From the NCBI GenBank assembly GCA_025677835.1, contig JAIXMR010000063.1, positions 1 through 64,000 of the forward strand: a DNA stretch of 64,000 nt. Direction: 5' to 3'. Positions 23,340-35,445 of this stretch are shown here, piece by piece. The notes beneath the pieces are model-generated. The model worked only from the letters and a program-made list of their open reading frames with translations, was not told where the DNA came from and did no database searches. Positions within the stretch are counted from its first letter, which is position 1, and every line of letters begins with the position of its first letter. Source of the stretch: Sporodiniella umbellata. Lineage: Eukaryota > Mucoromycota > Mucoromycetes > Mucorales > Rhizopodaceae. Made by a program: the position numbers and the translations under genes.

Positions 23340-26300
23340 AATAAAAGGAAGATGTTAAAAAAAAAAAATGAGAAAAAAAAACATCTTATTTATTTTTAGG
23401 TGCCCTTTTTATATACAGGTTTTTTTTTTTAATTTTTACTCTTTTTTTTTTTTTTTTTTTGCCTTCACTTTGGTCACATAAATATACGCCGCATACATAT
23501 AAATATTGGTTTATTTCATTTTCGCTTCAGTACTTTTTTTTACTATGTATAACCCCTTATTTTTCGTTATTATTGCTTTTTAAGTAAGCTATCTAGAGCT
23601 TTTTTTTTAAAGATATCAAAGGCTCTTCTTTAAAGCTATTATTTACAACATTGTTTTTTGTGTGTATCTGTAACCTCTGTTTTTTTTCTGAAAGCAAATG
23701 CTGTGGAACCTTTCTTAAAAATTGCATAATGGCTTGATGAAACTACTACATTTTGGCTGCTCTTTAAATAATAAAAAAAATGCGTTGGTATTAGCTTTTC
23801 CTGATGAAAAAAAAGGGGTGTATGTGTCTATGTGTGAGAGATAATTATTGTATGAGGAGAAGAAGAGGAGAGAAAGGGTTGAAAATAATATAAAATAAAA
23901 TGTATATAGAAAAAAAAGAAAAAAGGAAAAAAGGAAAGGGAAGTTCTTTAATTCCTTTGACAAGTAATTAATTTTTTTAGGTTACAGAATTTGACACTTC
24001 ATCGTCTCTGTGTTACTTGGTTGCAAAGACGTTAATAAGAAATGGATGTTGCAACTTACAAAGACAGATGAACTCTTAAGCAAGACAGCTTATATTTAAA
24101 GAATTGAATCTAACTTTAGATGCAATCTTTTGTATACCAGAGAAAGACTTTTCTATTGGTGTAAAGCAAACATAGATGTTTATTTATTTATTTGTATCTT
24201 ACATCAAATAAGAGAGTAAAGATGTAAATTAAAAAACAACTTTATAAAGTGTCACACTAAAGCAATATGGATATATTTATATATGAACATACACACTTTT
24301 GTCACCTATTTTCTTGAAATTCATAAAACAACTAAAGGGGAAGGTAGTAAGGAGTAAAGGAGAGAGGAGGAGAAAGCCATTTTTATTTCTTTACTACTCT
24401 TTCCCAAGAAAAGAAAAGGTCCTGAGTCCCATCCTCCCCCTTTTTTTTTGAGTAAAGATCTTTCTCTGTTCACGAATTCGGAGCATTGTACGGAAGAATC
24501 GGGTTATGCCAAACAAGCTACAGGTGTATGTGTTACCATGGGTGTTACGTTGGATGTGCACTTCAAGGACGGTTTACGGTGTTTCCGACAAGTAATATCA
24601 CAGCCAATAAAAATCAATGTCACCAGCAAATTAAAAACGATGTCATCGGTCAGTTAAAGTTGGTGTCATATATTAGAAATGGATTGCTTGCTTGGAAATC
24701 GTATCGCTGTGATTCTTAGTATCTGGAAATATAAATTGAGGGGGCGTTTTTTGTTGTTCTAGCTTTCTTTTTCTTTGCTTCAATGTTTCACAATTCAACT
24801 GGAGAACTATATTTCTGCTTCGGCTGCTGCAAGGCAGTTGTGTTCGTCAGTATAATACGTGTCCTGACTGTGTTTTTGAAAGACGTAAATAAACAAGTCG
24901 TAAGCGCATCTTAACTGAAGAGCATAATATGACCTTTATTAACTTCACTGATGACAATCCCTCTGTAGCTGTTTTTGAGGTGACTGGGCATCTACTGAAG
25001 TGATTCTATAGTCTTAAAGTATCATGCGGCACTATTAATAACTCTATGAGATTTAAGTGTAATCTTTTGTTAATTTTTTTTTTGTTCTACTGATGAACGT
25101 TAAACACTGTTTATACAACTACATGTCGCCTCATCCATAGCACAAGAAAAAGACAAACGAATATATATATATATATACTAAAATTAGCGATTTAAGGAAA
25201 TATGTACGTTTTCTATATTTCTTTGAGGAACGATATAAATTCAATTGAGCTATTTTTAAAATATTAGTGATGTATATATCTTTACTATCATTTTTTTTTT
25301 AAAAAAAATACAAGTATTAAGTAGCTAAAAAATTACTGTGTTTTTTTTATAAATGCTTTTAAAAGAAAGAATATATCTCGGAATACATATCCACCTTTGA
25401 AAAATTAATGTAATGAAATATTGTGAAAAAAAATTGAAACCCGGTAAATAGCTAAGAAGGTTAAAATAATTAGAATATACAATGAGTGTTTTTCTATTTG
25501 GCTGTTTCTTTTGTTTAGTTGTTCGAAGATTTACTAAAAAACATCAATAGAGTAAAGTACTAAATTAATTAAAATGATAATTTGGTGTATGCAATATTGC
25601 TTTTTGATACAAAAGTATGCAGGTATATCTGCGTTTATTTTGCTTTTTTAATATGGGCTATGAGTTAATTGAGTTCTGGTTGAAGGCCAATGTAGGTATT
25701 GGATATAAATCTGTTTTTGAGCCGAGGAATACTAATAAAATAAACAATATCCTTTAAACTAAACAAACTACTTTTATTTCACAGACTATCTTTAGAAAAT
25801 ATTTGTACTTTGAAAGCATAACATTATTGGGTGAATGGCTATGTAAAACTTCTTCCCCTTTAGTATTGGGATATCTTTTCTTTTTGGCGCTTAGAAAATT
25901 TACGTCTTTTCTTCTTTTTTATAAAGAGGTTTTTTTACATATTCAAAAATACATGAGTAATGTTTTTTTAAACAAGTGGATCTAGACAATAAAACAAAAA
26001 ACGATACTAGAATAAGCAAAGCGAAAAAAAGGCATGGAAATACTTGATTTAGATGAATATCGTGTGTCAAAAGTAGGTGACGAGTATTAAATATATACTT
26101 CTTGTCAAGGCTTCCCTAATCTTCTTTACAGTTTTAAAAAATACGGTAAGAGCAGCAAAGGCAACAATAAGAAAAAGAAAAAAAGCCTATTTTATAAAGA
26201 AGAGCTAGATTTTTTATTATATTCTGACAACGAATTGAATAGTATAACAGAAACACTTAAATGTTCATTCAATTAGGTTCCATGATTTAAACACGAATAT

Positions 26301-27480
26301 TTTACAAAATGTCATTGAATAAAGATCCAAAATTTAATTTTCAGCCAAGACTACAGATTGTCTTAACTGTAAACCTCTTTTGAATTTGTCAATAAGCTGA
26401 CAAAGATATTATCTCTTGATGACGGGGGGTTTTTTTTTAAAAAAAAAAAACAGTATACCCAATTGTACTGTTAATTTATTTCAAATCCCAACAAAATAAT
26501 CTTCTTGCATAAGATTGGGTCTTATAATATTTGTTGAACTTATGAATCAAAGAAGCATGTTAAAGAAATGTAAAGATTTTTTTTTTGTTTTTTATTCGCT
26601 TTTATATAAGATAAAAAGGTGTCTTTAGGTTGTGCGAAAAGTCCCTGCGCTTTTCCTTTGTCGTGTTTAGTCTTCGCTAACACTTAATTTAATGCCAATG
26701 AAACATTTAGTCACAACCGACAAACATTACAGTTAGGCACTATTATTGTTATCCCAAATCATAATGTTCACCACGTGTCGACATGCACTTTAATGACAGT
26801 TGTTACAACTTGTCGCACATAAATCAGCTTCATGACTTAATCTTAAAATATTCCATCCTTCATCGTATATGCGCTTCCAATCTTTTTTTTTTTTAGCTTT
26901 GCTTTTCATTTCATACAGCTACCATAAGACTAAACCAAAACATACCATACATCTTGTTGTCAAGCGATCAAAATTTGCACTCGTTTCATAAACGCATAGA
27001 TGAGTAAAATTACAGGGAGAAATCTCAAAGGCAAATCTTTATTTGGTCTTGATTTGTTTGCTTTTATTATTGTCAGAAAATGTCAGCGCGCTTTTTTACA
27101 TATTTGACTCTTTTACCATTCAAACAATACTACATTAGCTAACAGACAACGGTGTGATTGCTACTTTTAGAATAGACCATTTCATCCAGAAAATTTTAAA
27201 AAGCGAATGAGAAAACAAAGAGATATGCTGACAGCTACGTTTGTGTGCATAGTTTATTATTCCAAAAAAGAACAACTAGTATTTTTTTTAAAAAAAAACC
27301 AAGTTGGTACGTTTATTTATGAGAGTATTAATTTTTAATTATTAAAAGAAAGTTTGTATGTATATCTATAGTATGTGTATGTGTGTTTGTTTGTTTGATT
27401 GGTAGCTGTAAGCAGTGAAAGTAAAAAAAAAAAAAGCAGAGCAGAGATAAAGCGCAGAACGAGAAAGGAATAAAGAGAAG
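23340..27480. other. Gene-poor AT-rich spacer
   Basis: About 4.1 kb with no gene that I can support. It carries T and A tracts (for example about 23440-23460), purine-rich strings (about 24341-24376), an (AT)n run at about 25162-25178 and long AT-rich stretches. Short open frames such as those at 24448-24720 and 25803-25985 show no domain and no splice partners. Confidence 0.55.
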
Positions 27481-29955
27481 TTAGGAATCTTGGGGCTTTC
27501 TCAATTGAAAGTACGTAGAGGCAAATTCAGAGCATTTGACGTTTACATTCCAGTCAAGGTAACCAAGATAGTTTACTTCCATTTGGTTTCTATTGAAAAA
27601 AATTCAGTTTAGTCATTCTAGAGAAAGAAAAAGCAATGGTTTTTTTTTTTTTGTTTTACATAGACTTTGTGGATACATCAGGAAAGAGCTGAGAATAATC
27701 AGAGTTATAGATGGAGCAGTCTTCCCAAACTTTGGCGGCCGTAAGAAGTGAAAGCATCAAAATGTATTGCCAGCTACCATCAAAAAGACATTGTCCTGAT
27801 GTTTCAGACATTCGTTGAACGTAGATAAAAGCAATAATGGCATGTTCAGAAGTCAGCTAGAAATGTTGGATCAGTATCTAAAATTTCTTCGAAAAAAAAA
27901 AAAAGCTGGTGGTGAGATAGAAAAATAACTTACATCGGTTCGTTCGAAAATGGCTGCCATCTCCATAAATATGTCGGACCACTCAGTCAAAGGTTCTGCT
28001 TCCCATAAGTCTTCATCGTAGGTAATCTCTGGGGAGAGAAATACTGGGTCACAGTAAAAGTTACCTTCCAGGTGGTTCTGGCGGATGATATTGTACAGAG
28101 CCCATGAGATGCTAAGGATGTATCATACGGAGGTCAGTAAAAGGTTTTTGTACCTTATTGGTGATATTTACCTTTGAAATGTAGCCTGTACTTTGTCTAT
28201 ATCATGCTGCTCATCATGAAAGGTCTTTTGCCAGGCAAGGTCATAGTCTTTTAGAGAAGAATAGACGGATACCGACCGTTTGTACAGCGCACCATCATTG
28301 ATATCGACCACAAAATGCTTGATCTGCTTGCGAGGGATACGATATTCTTTGATGGCGGCTGTTTTTGTGGTATCTGCGTCTATCTTCACGTAGGGAACCA
28401 AGTCCTGGGTTTTGATGTTGACCTCAGTTTGGCTGTGAGCAACATGTTTTCGCACACCATCATGGGTGGCATTGGCGGTCGGGGGGTTCCAAATCGACGA
28501 GGAGACGTTTCTTTTTCCAGCTACTAGTCTGACCGGCATTCCATAGTAGCTGTCTACTTCATCATCTTCCGCTTCGTTGCTCAAGTACTCCTGGTACTCT
28601 TCAGACTGCTTCCAGACTTCATCCAGCAGTTGGTCACCAGACGACCTCTTGTTTCCCCCATCCAGATTCTCTTTGTCCAAAACTTGGAATCTTTCAAGGT
28701 GGAGGTCGCTGCTGCTTTCCACACTGCTGTCATCACAGTCGCTCACCGGTGCCTCCACATAGTTGTCCATGTAGGAAAACATGCCATTGCGTTGGCGAGC
28801 CTCGAATTCAGCCAGGAAAGAGTTGCGGCTGACTCCGCATTCGTCAGCATCATCATCGTTGTTTGTGCGGGGACCAAAGTAGAAGCTGGAATCCGAAATA
28901 CGGAGACGACGGGGAGTTGGCAAACCAGAGCCAAAGGGACAAAAATCAAAACGCTCTAAGCCATGGCCAGGCTCGGTGTAAAAATCACCACGGGCATCGA
29001 TCATTGGCCTCCAGGGTGAATAGCCAAATCTGGCCAAGAATTCATTGTTTCCGGCCTTTTCTTCTTGCCAAAAGACAATTTCATTTTCAAGCTCTTCTAC
29101 AGAAAAAAAAAGCTTTCTTTCCATGACAAGCTTTATATTAGGTGTCAAGGGTGCTTCAAGTCGCTCCTGTATATGAAAATAAATAAACCATGCCTATCAA
29201 GAACACTACTTTTTTTTTTAAAAAAAAAAAAAAAAACTTACAAAAATCGACTCAACAAATCTCATATCACTCAGGTCAAGAGGCTTTTGTTCAGGTTGAA
29301 CCTGGCGGGATTTCTTATCCGTTGATTTCTTTTTGCTGGATATGGTTTTGATGGACGTGGCGCTTTTGCTCTTCATGGATCCCACCTTTGACTTTTTGTG
29401 AAAGACGCCTTTGATCTTGCTGATGAATGAAGAAAAGGATTTTTTGATCGACTTTTCTGGCGATTTTTCTTCGATCATGACACTTTCAACAGGGGGACTC
29501 TCGGGCAAAACAGCCTCACATGCTTTCTCGACAAGAAAGGCTTCTTGGGGTTTGCTGGGAACGATCGAGTCAAACTCGACATGGGTTTGATCGCGTAGCA
29601 TGGTCTCGCGAATCTCCATATTTACAGGAGTTGCTGGAGAAGAAAAATCATCGTCGTCGCTTTCTTCCAAAGTAGGTGTCATCAAAGGCGATTCTTTGCT
29701 GTTGGGCTCAATGACATTTGTGTCAGCGGTCGCCTCGAAAAATCCATTGACTTCCAACTTTGCTTCCTGCTGTGGCCTGTCCATGGTCGCACATCGAGCG
29801 CTCCAGTAACGAATCAGATGGGTTACATCTTGCTTGATGGCTGTTGGCAAATCCTTATGAAAGAATTCGTCTTTATTAATCTTGATCTCTATCTCACTGA
29901 GAGTGGAAGAGTTAAGGAAGGGTGTATTAAGGCTGGAGAAATCGAGAGCTTGCAT
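27481..29955 (-). CDS. Cyclin-Y-like protein with a long disordered N-terminus
   Basis: Five exons (29242-29955, 28172-29166, 27934-28111, 27660-27856, 27481-27589) sum to 730 codons in frame. The first two exons encode about 560 residues of acidic and Ser-rich sequence with a basic Lys/Ser patch (about 29290-29450). The last three encode a cyclin box: SWALYNIIRQNHLEG, EHAIIAFIYVQRM, then LMLSLLTAAKVWEDCSIYN, and LGYLDWNVNVKCSEFASTYF. The KVW-D-x3-N-D-Y-S and LD-N-V-V-SEFA pattern is that of cyclin Y and related Pho80-type cyclins, which activate Pho85/CDK14-type kinases. The TAA at 27481 ends the protein soon after the first cyclin fold, as in cyclin Y. The exact partner is not known. The N-terminal half has no recognised domain. 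Confidence 0.78.
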
Positions 29956-30198
29956 AGTATCTATATAGGTTTTTTTTTTTAAAAAGAGTGTATTTAAAGA
30001 GCGTATAAGCTAAAAAAGAGTGAAAGTAAAGAGATCTAAATAATAATAAAAAAAAAGGAAGGGACTAAAGTTTGACTGATAATAATAATAATAAAAAAAC
30101 CACAAGAAAAAGAAATCGACCTTCGTTTATATATGAAAAAGAGAAGTGTGGAATTTGTTCAGAATTGAACTTGCCCGAAAAAAGAAAAAAAAAAAAAA

Positions 30199-31707
30199 CT
30201 AAAGGTATATGACTCGAGGTTTCTTAGCAGCATTGGCCTTGATCTCTTTGCTTAGAGCCTCAAATGATCGTTTCTAAGTTGATTGGTTGGTAAGTTTTAA
30301 ATAAAAAATTATTGTCTATACCTTTTCATTCTCTTCCTCTTCGCTCAACGCATTCTTTCCCATACCTAATTTCAGTAGAGCTTCTTTGGTCAGCAATTGC
30401 TCTTTTTTAAGGAAATGGCAGACGATTTAGAAATAAGGTTACTGACAGACTTTGTGACTTACTTGGTTTTTCTTCAGTTATGCCTTTTAATTTCCTAATC
30501 ATTTCTGATCCATTGTCTCGCTTTCCCTTTAAAAATTCCCTAAGAATTCAAAAAAAAAAAAAAAAAAATGCAAAAAAAAAAAAAGTTAATGGATGAGTTA
30601 ACATGAAAACAGAAGGTTTTTTTTTCTTCAAATATCTTGTACATACTCTAATTGGGAGGTGTTATCAATCACATTACTCTTGTCTTGGAGCGTTTTTTTG
30701 AATAGTTCCCCCTTGATATTGATTAAGCCCTTTCCTTTTATGTAGTAAGCTTCCACTCTGGTGATTTTTTGAGTTGTCGTAGAATAGCTGTCAGGTTGCT
30801 TTTTAGTTTGGTAAACAATCCGGCCATCTGATTGTTTTGCGACAGTTGCCCAGCGGATGTCAATACCTGTAGTTCTATAACCAAGGGTGTTTATTATACG
30901 CAACCTTATTATGTATGCTGATATATACCCTGAAGCTAATTCCATACGACCGTTCTTTGAGTAGTTGCATACCTTTGTTAGATGAGTATCGCAGTATTCT
31001 CCTGCTCGTCTATTATCAAAATTGTACAAAGCTTTAGCAAAAACACTATGTATACTTTTTTTTTTTTTTTTGAGAACAACGATTACATGTCAACCCATTC
31101 TTCACAAGTCTTTCCTTGTTTAGAGTATCCTTCACAAGGCTTCAAATCTAAGCTTTGACCGATGACCCACATTTGTTGTAACATGTTGACATGTAGAGCA
31201 GCAGGACCCTTAGGCTACAATAAACTTTACAATAAGTTTTTGATACATGAATATATATATATATATAAAGGGTATACTTTTGATGAAGGAAGAACAAAAG
31301 GTCGTTTTAGTGCTAAAACTGATCCCATGCCAATTGCATTTTCAAACTTTTTATAAGCTTTATCAGTGATATAGACATGCAGATAATCTCCTTTCAAGTT
31401 AGTGATGCGAACAACACAAAAATCTTCATTATGAGCGCATTTATCTACAACTCCAATTGTTGCCCAATCAGGTGAAGGTTTGATTTCAATTCGAATGGTG
31501 TTGTATTGTGCAACATGGGATTGGATGTTGGTCAGAGTGATAAATCGTACATTCTGTAGGCCTCTTTTGCAAATAGCATCTGAGACTAGTCGACGTCTGT
31601 TCAAGCAATATAAGTATCAAGAAGTAAAAGTAGTTGAGCGTAAAGTACTTTAAACGAATGCCTGTAAAGGATTCTACATCGACAGTTGGGTTGCTGTCTA
31701 CTGACAT
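30199..31707 (-). CDS. MCM10: DNA replication factor Mcm10
   Basis: A minus-strand gene with about seven exons. Exon 1 (31649-31707) starts MSVDSNPTVDVESF. Exon 2 (31278-31596) contains the Mcm10 OB fold, DWATIGVVDKCAHNEDFCVV and ITNLKGDYLHVYI. The next exon reads VIGQSLDLKPCEGYSKQGKT and CEEWVD; across an intron it gives RAGEYCDTHL, completing the CCCH zinc finger of the family. Then ELASG joins TTGIDIRWATVAKQ. Small 3' exons encode a basic tail ending AAKKPRVIYL and TAG at 30199. Mcm10 binds DNA, Cdc45-MCM-GINS and polymerase alpha during origin firing. At about 400 residues this is shorter than yeast Mcm10; the N-terminal coiled coil seems reduced or missing. Two ACGCG elements lie 155-205 bp upstream of the ATG. 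Confidence 0.9.
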
Positions 31708-31860
31708 TTTGGTTGGTTCACTTTTTATACTGTTGGTATTTTTTTGTAAGCAATCTATTGGCGAAAACTTAATATGGTTTTCTTTGGTGCATACTTGAGA
31801 ATTTACATTCTGGTTGGGACATATTGTCTTTCAAAAGTTGAACAGGGAAAAAAAAAATGC

Positions 31861-31911
31861 GACGCGGGTAAAAAAAAAAATTTACAGTTTTCCAAAATTA
31901 AACTTTCGCGT
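31861..31911. promoter_or_regulatory. Candidate MCB/E2F-like elements upstream of MCM10
   Basis: ACGCG at 31862-31866 and TTTCGCGT at 31904-31911 (ACGCGAAA on the gene strand) lie 155-205 bp upstream of the MCM10 ATG. Fungal MBF recognises an ACGCG core, and E2F-type sites have the form TTTCGCG. The role is inferred from position and motif only. Confidence 0.35.
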
Positions 31912-32045
31912 CCCCGATGCAAAAAAAAAAAAAAAAAAAAAACATAATAGCAAGGACTAAATATTTGTGTATGCCTTCAAACATTTGCTTTAATTATAGT
32001 AGCAAATTTGGATTGTGTATTGTATCCTCAATACCCGCTAATTAT

Positions 32046-32117
32046 ATTCCTAGTAAACAAAACAGTGTATATTCCTAGTAAACAAAACGGTGTATATTCC
32101 TAGTAAACAAAACAGTG
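32046..32117. repeat. 25-bp direct tandem repeat, three copies
   Basis: The unit ATTCCTAGTAAACAAAACAG followed by TGTAT begins at 32046, 32071 and 32096. The copies are nearly identical, with one A/G difference in the middle copy and divergence at the end of the third. It lies in the spacer upstream of MCM10, outside any coding exon that I recognise. Confidence 0.9.
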
Positions 32118-32346
32118 GCCTTTAAAACGTGCTAGTGTTTATTCTTCGATGTAAATTTCTACAAGATACTTTCTTAGAGCAAACTGAGCTTATTACTGCT
32201 GTACACCCTTTTTTTTATTTTATTTTGACAGACTCATGGGCGTGAGTGACTTGTCGCTTTTTTTCTTATTCCAATGTATTTTTTTTTTTTTTTTCAATAG
32301 AAATTGATAGTTAAACTGGTCTCGAACTTTTTTTTTTATAAAGAAA

Positions 32347-32804
32347 CTAATTGTAGCTGTAAAAACACCAGGCTTTCTTTGCTACATGCTCTTTCATTGC
32401 TTGTTTCAAAAAAACCACCGCATCTTTTCTTCGCTTTGGAATGAGACAAGCTATACGAGAGTCTTTCTTGGCTCTTTTCTCAAGACAAAAAGAAACGTTT
32501 CGATTGGGAAATTTGTTTTGTAACCAGCGATAGATACAATTTCCAGGAATTGTATTTTATCTTGTTTTGACTTGAACAAAAAACTGAAAGCAAGAAACAC
32601 AAGTAGAAAAAATGTTTTGGTAAATCTTACTTGTTTTGGTATTTTGAATGGATCGCGATATTTTGAATATTGTAAGAGTTCTGACCAGGAAGGCATTTTG
32701 TTAAAAAAAAAAAAAAAGAGGTTCGAAACATTTCTTGAGAAATAAGCCATTGGGATGATGTTATGCGCTGACAGTTCTTTTACAGAGCGCAATGCTGAAA
32801 TCAT
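32347..32804 (-). CDS. Small unrecognised gene or gene relic
   Basis: I do not recognise the product. An upstream ATG at 32804 opens ALRSVKELSAHNIIPMAYF, followed by a T-run, then a second ATG at about 32697 opening MPSWSELLQYSKYRDPFK and IPKQ before a GTAAGA donor. Downstream, one frame reads EKRAKKDSRIACLIPKRR and MKEHVAKKAWCFYSYN before TAG at 32347. An acceptor after TCTTGAG would join the second ATG exon to this C-terminus in phase, giving a basic protein of about 65 residues. The longer open part is in the same frame as the C-terminus but follows a stop, so the model is uncertain. Confidence 0.35.
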
Positions 32805-32878
32805 TTTATATCAGTCTGGACGATTGGTATTACAAAATCGTAATAAAAACATTAGCATTTCTAGTGATCGATTCTTTC

Positions 32879-33160
32879 TCAAAGATTTGCTATTCCGCTT
32901 ATAGACTCCACGCAAATCTTTTTTTTTTTCGAGGCAAGCTGCATGTAATTTAAACACAGTGAGTAACAGGATATTTGTTCAGAATTAATAAAAAAAACCA
33001 GAAGACTTACTAATATAAAGCTATGTCTTTTTTTTTTTCCAAAATTTTTAAGAGAGTAGAAATATTTTACAACAGTTTGCTTAAGACAGTCATGGTCGGT
33101 ACGTAAATTCGGACATGATTGGCTACTGTCGTCTACCTCCTTTCTACCAAAGAAAGACAT
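32879..33160 (-). CDS. Possible small protein gene downstream of BPL1
   Basis: An ATG at 33160 opens MSFFGRKEVDDSSQSCPN and then LRTDHDCLKQTVVKYF. The Cys-x8-Cys spacing and charged helix are reminiscent of small mitochondrial CHCH-type proteins, but the spacing is one short of Cx9C and no second cysteine pair is clear, so no family is claimed. A GTAAGT at about 33010 and an acceptor TGCAG at about 32940 could splice out a T-rich segment. It is on the same strand as BPL1, 97 bp beyond its stop. Low confidence. Confidence 0.3.
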   Translation of the reverse strand: MSFFGRKEVDDSSQSCPNLRTDHDCLKQTVVKYFYSLKNFGKKKRHSFILVSLLVFFINSEQISCYSLCLNYMQLASKKKKICVESISGIANL

Positions 33161-33232
33161 TATTACAACAGCATCAAGTAAAACTAAAAGTAAAATCCAA
33201 ACGATTGAAAGAATCCATGCTCTTTTTGGTGT

Positions 33233-33260
33233 TTATTATTATTATTATTATTATTATTAT
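33233..33260. repeat. (ATT)n/(AAT)n microsatellite at the BPL1 stop codon
   Basis: About eight to nine ATT units. On the gene strand the BPL1 reading frame enters it as AAA followed by consecutive in-frame TAA codons, so the true stop (33257-33259) and several backup stops are made by the repeat itself. Confidence 0.9.
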
Positions 33261-35397
33261 TTCTTCTGTACAATTAGTCCTTTCATCATATCAAACCTGT
33301 TCCCGTCAGGTAGGAGACCATAGAATTTTCCAGGACGATCCAGGCTTTCTACTTTGAGCATACCATAGTCAGGCGTGATACCCAAGATTCTGGCACGCTC
33401 GTTATTGTAACTTTCTAGAGTTACAATAGATTGACTACCAGAAAATTAAACAGATACTCTAACTCTTTTTTTTTTTTTTGGGAGGATTACCTATGTAGCC
33501 ATCTTTCGTAATAAGCATCCAAGAACCATGTATCAATACCTTCTGCCAAGAATTTAAGATAATAGTTTTCAAAGAGAACAACAATATCTGCTAGGAGTTG
33601 TTCAGATGTAATAGACGGTAAGCGAAGTTGTTGTAGTATGTCGTTAATAGATACTGTTGGTAGCGAGTTGGAAAGGTTCAAGCCACATCCTGAAAGAGAG
33701 CCGTACATCAATAAGAGGCAGTATGCGTTCCTGCTTACCGATGATGATGACCCATTCGTCTGCAAAGAAACAAGAGTTGACCAAGACACCACCTACTTTT
33801 TTTAACTCACCCTGAGGACCTTCTATATAGATATCGTTGGGCCATTTCAGTCGCAGAGGGACGGAGCGATAGCCAGGTTTGGATCGAATGCTTTCAACCA
33901 TAGCTAGGGCAATCATGTATTGGATGAATACCATAGGTGCAGCACGTACACTATGCCTCAAGACAAAGCTAAATTGTAAAGCCCCTAATTGCGAAATCCA
34001 GCCATTTCCTCCTCTCCCTTTTTTTTTTTTTTTTGAAAAATGTTCAGTTTTCTCTGTTTTCACCTTTTTTTTTGTTTTCTTTACCCTTCCCGGCTATTTG
34101 GTGAGAAGCAACACATAAGGTACCTGTAGGGAGCCTTTTTAAAAATTTGGGGTTTCTACAAAGATAGTTGTTATTACAACAGACACGTCATCCAAATAGA
34201 TATGTATACCAACTTTTCTAACAAGGTCTGTGTACTGGTCAGGACTTCTGCATACAGGAGGGTGTTCCCAAAAAGACCAGGTGCTTTTCTGTGTTGCGAG
34301 AGATGTTGGTAGTAGGCTTGAGGATGGAAAAGAGGTGTGATGGACGACGGTACGCACAAGGGCTCAAGGGTGGAAGGTGAGGGGTAGATGAGTTCAATGA
34401 GAGGGGATTCACCTTGTTGTAGACGGCAGAGGGAGATGAGACGACTGTGTTCGTCCAGAGGAGTATCAAGTTCATGGATTGCAAATGGATTGAGCTCATC
34501 TATTAGTAAGCTTGGAAAAGTATTTAGCAAGGAATGAAGATACGCAGGTGTTAGTCCCGAGAGATAGATAGGCGTAGACTTCTCAGGCATACGCGTTTCT
34601 AAAGGGGGTACGCGTAGTCCCATATGCGAAAAAGTGAGCCGGAAGAACTGTTTACGTTTGGCTTCAGAGTAGACTAGATCGCTCAGGATTGACTGTGTGT
34701 TTCGATCTGCCAAGAGCAGTGACTCAGAGTGGGCATCGTATTCGGGGTGGGTGGCTATCAAGAGGGCCTTGCCATCTCCCACTTGACATAAAACGATCGC
34801 TGCCGGTCCTTTGGGTTCATCTGTACATCTGAGTCCATGCTCCTTGAACCGGCAGAGGACTTGCACGTTACTGTATTTTTCTGGATGAACAAAGTACCCG
34901 CCTCCGTTATAATACATTTTGATTTCCTGGTTAGCCAAGTCGCCCAAAGTGTCAGCCTCAACGATTACCGGTACAGAGCGAGCCCCGCTCTCACTATTGT
35001 AGACAAACCCTGGATAGGTTGTTCCGCGACACAGACCAGGATAGAAGGCCAGCTCTCTTGTTTCGACAATGGCCATCCAGGGATGTTCTTTTTCAAACTC
35101 GATATTGTCAGAAGCGTAATAAGATCCAGCACAGAGACCAAGATAGTTCCCGCCTTGTTCTACATAACGTCGAATGCGTGCATTGGGCGCTCCATTGAGT
35201 TGCTCGCAAAAGGGAATGTCTCTCCCTCCTGGCAACACAAGCATAGCGCATTCTGTTTCCCAAGGCTGAGACTGAAGCTCTTTGGAGCCTACGGTAGTTA
35301 TATCGTATATTTGGCCCAGCAAAGACTTTAGGGTGTTTTCAGTCTGCTGGACTGAAGTAGGGGAGGTGCCAGGACCATTATAAATAAGAATGTTCAT
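33257..35397 (-). CDS. BPL1: Biotin-protein ligase (holocarboxylase synthetase)
   Basis: The minus-strand gene starts at 35397. The large first exon encodes the glutamine-amidotransferase-like domain of fungal Bpl1: MNILIYNGPGTS, MLVLPGGRDIPF, GGNYLGLCAGSYYAS and IATHPEYDAH. After introns near 34190 and 34030-34075 comes the catalytic core: LCVASHQIAGKG joined to RGGNGW (the biotinyl-AMP loop), LRLKWPNDIYI, VGGVLVNSCFF and GCGLNLSNS. The C-terminal cap ends YGLLPDGNRFDMM then KGLIVQKK. It attaches biotin to pyruvate and acetyl-CoA carboxylases. The domain order matches yeast Bpl1; length is slightly shorter, at roughly 640 residues. One intron ends in a run of about 15 A before AG instead of a pyrimidine tract. 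All key motifs are present, so the enzyme should be active. Confidence 0.96.
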
Positions 35398-35445
35398 AAA
35401 AGGAAAAAAAAAAAAAAAAAGATTGGATAGGAGCTTTTTATTCTT

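Noticed and set aside
28315..29126. Plus-strand open frames inside the cyclin-Y-like gene
   Set aside because: Antisense shadows; the minus-strand exons join in phase and encode a cyclin box.
32879..33160. Twin Cx9C (CHCH) family call for the small frame after BPL1
   Set aside because: The single visible Cys pair has eight, not nine, intervening residues and no second pair is evident, so the family is not claimed.
34837..35331. A 164-codon plus-strand open frame inside BPL1
   Set aside because: Antisense shadow of the amidotransferase-like domain; no independent domain or start context.
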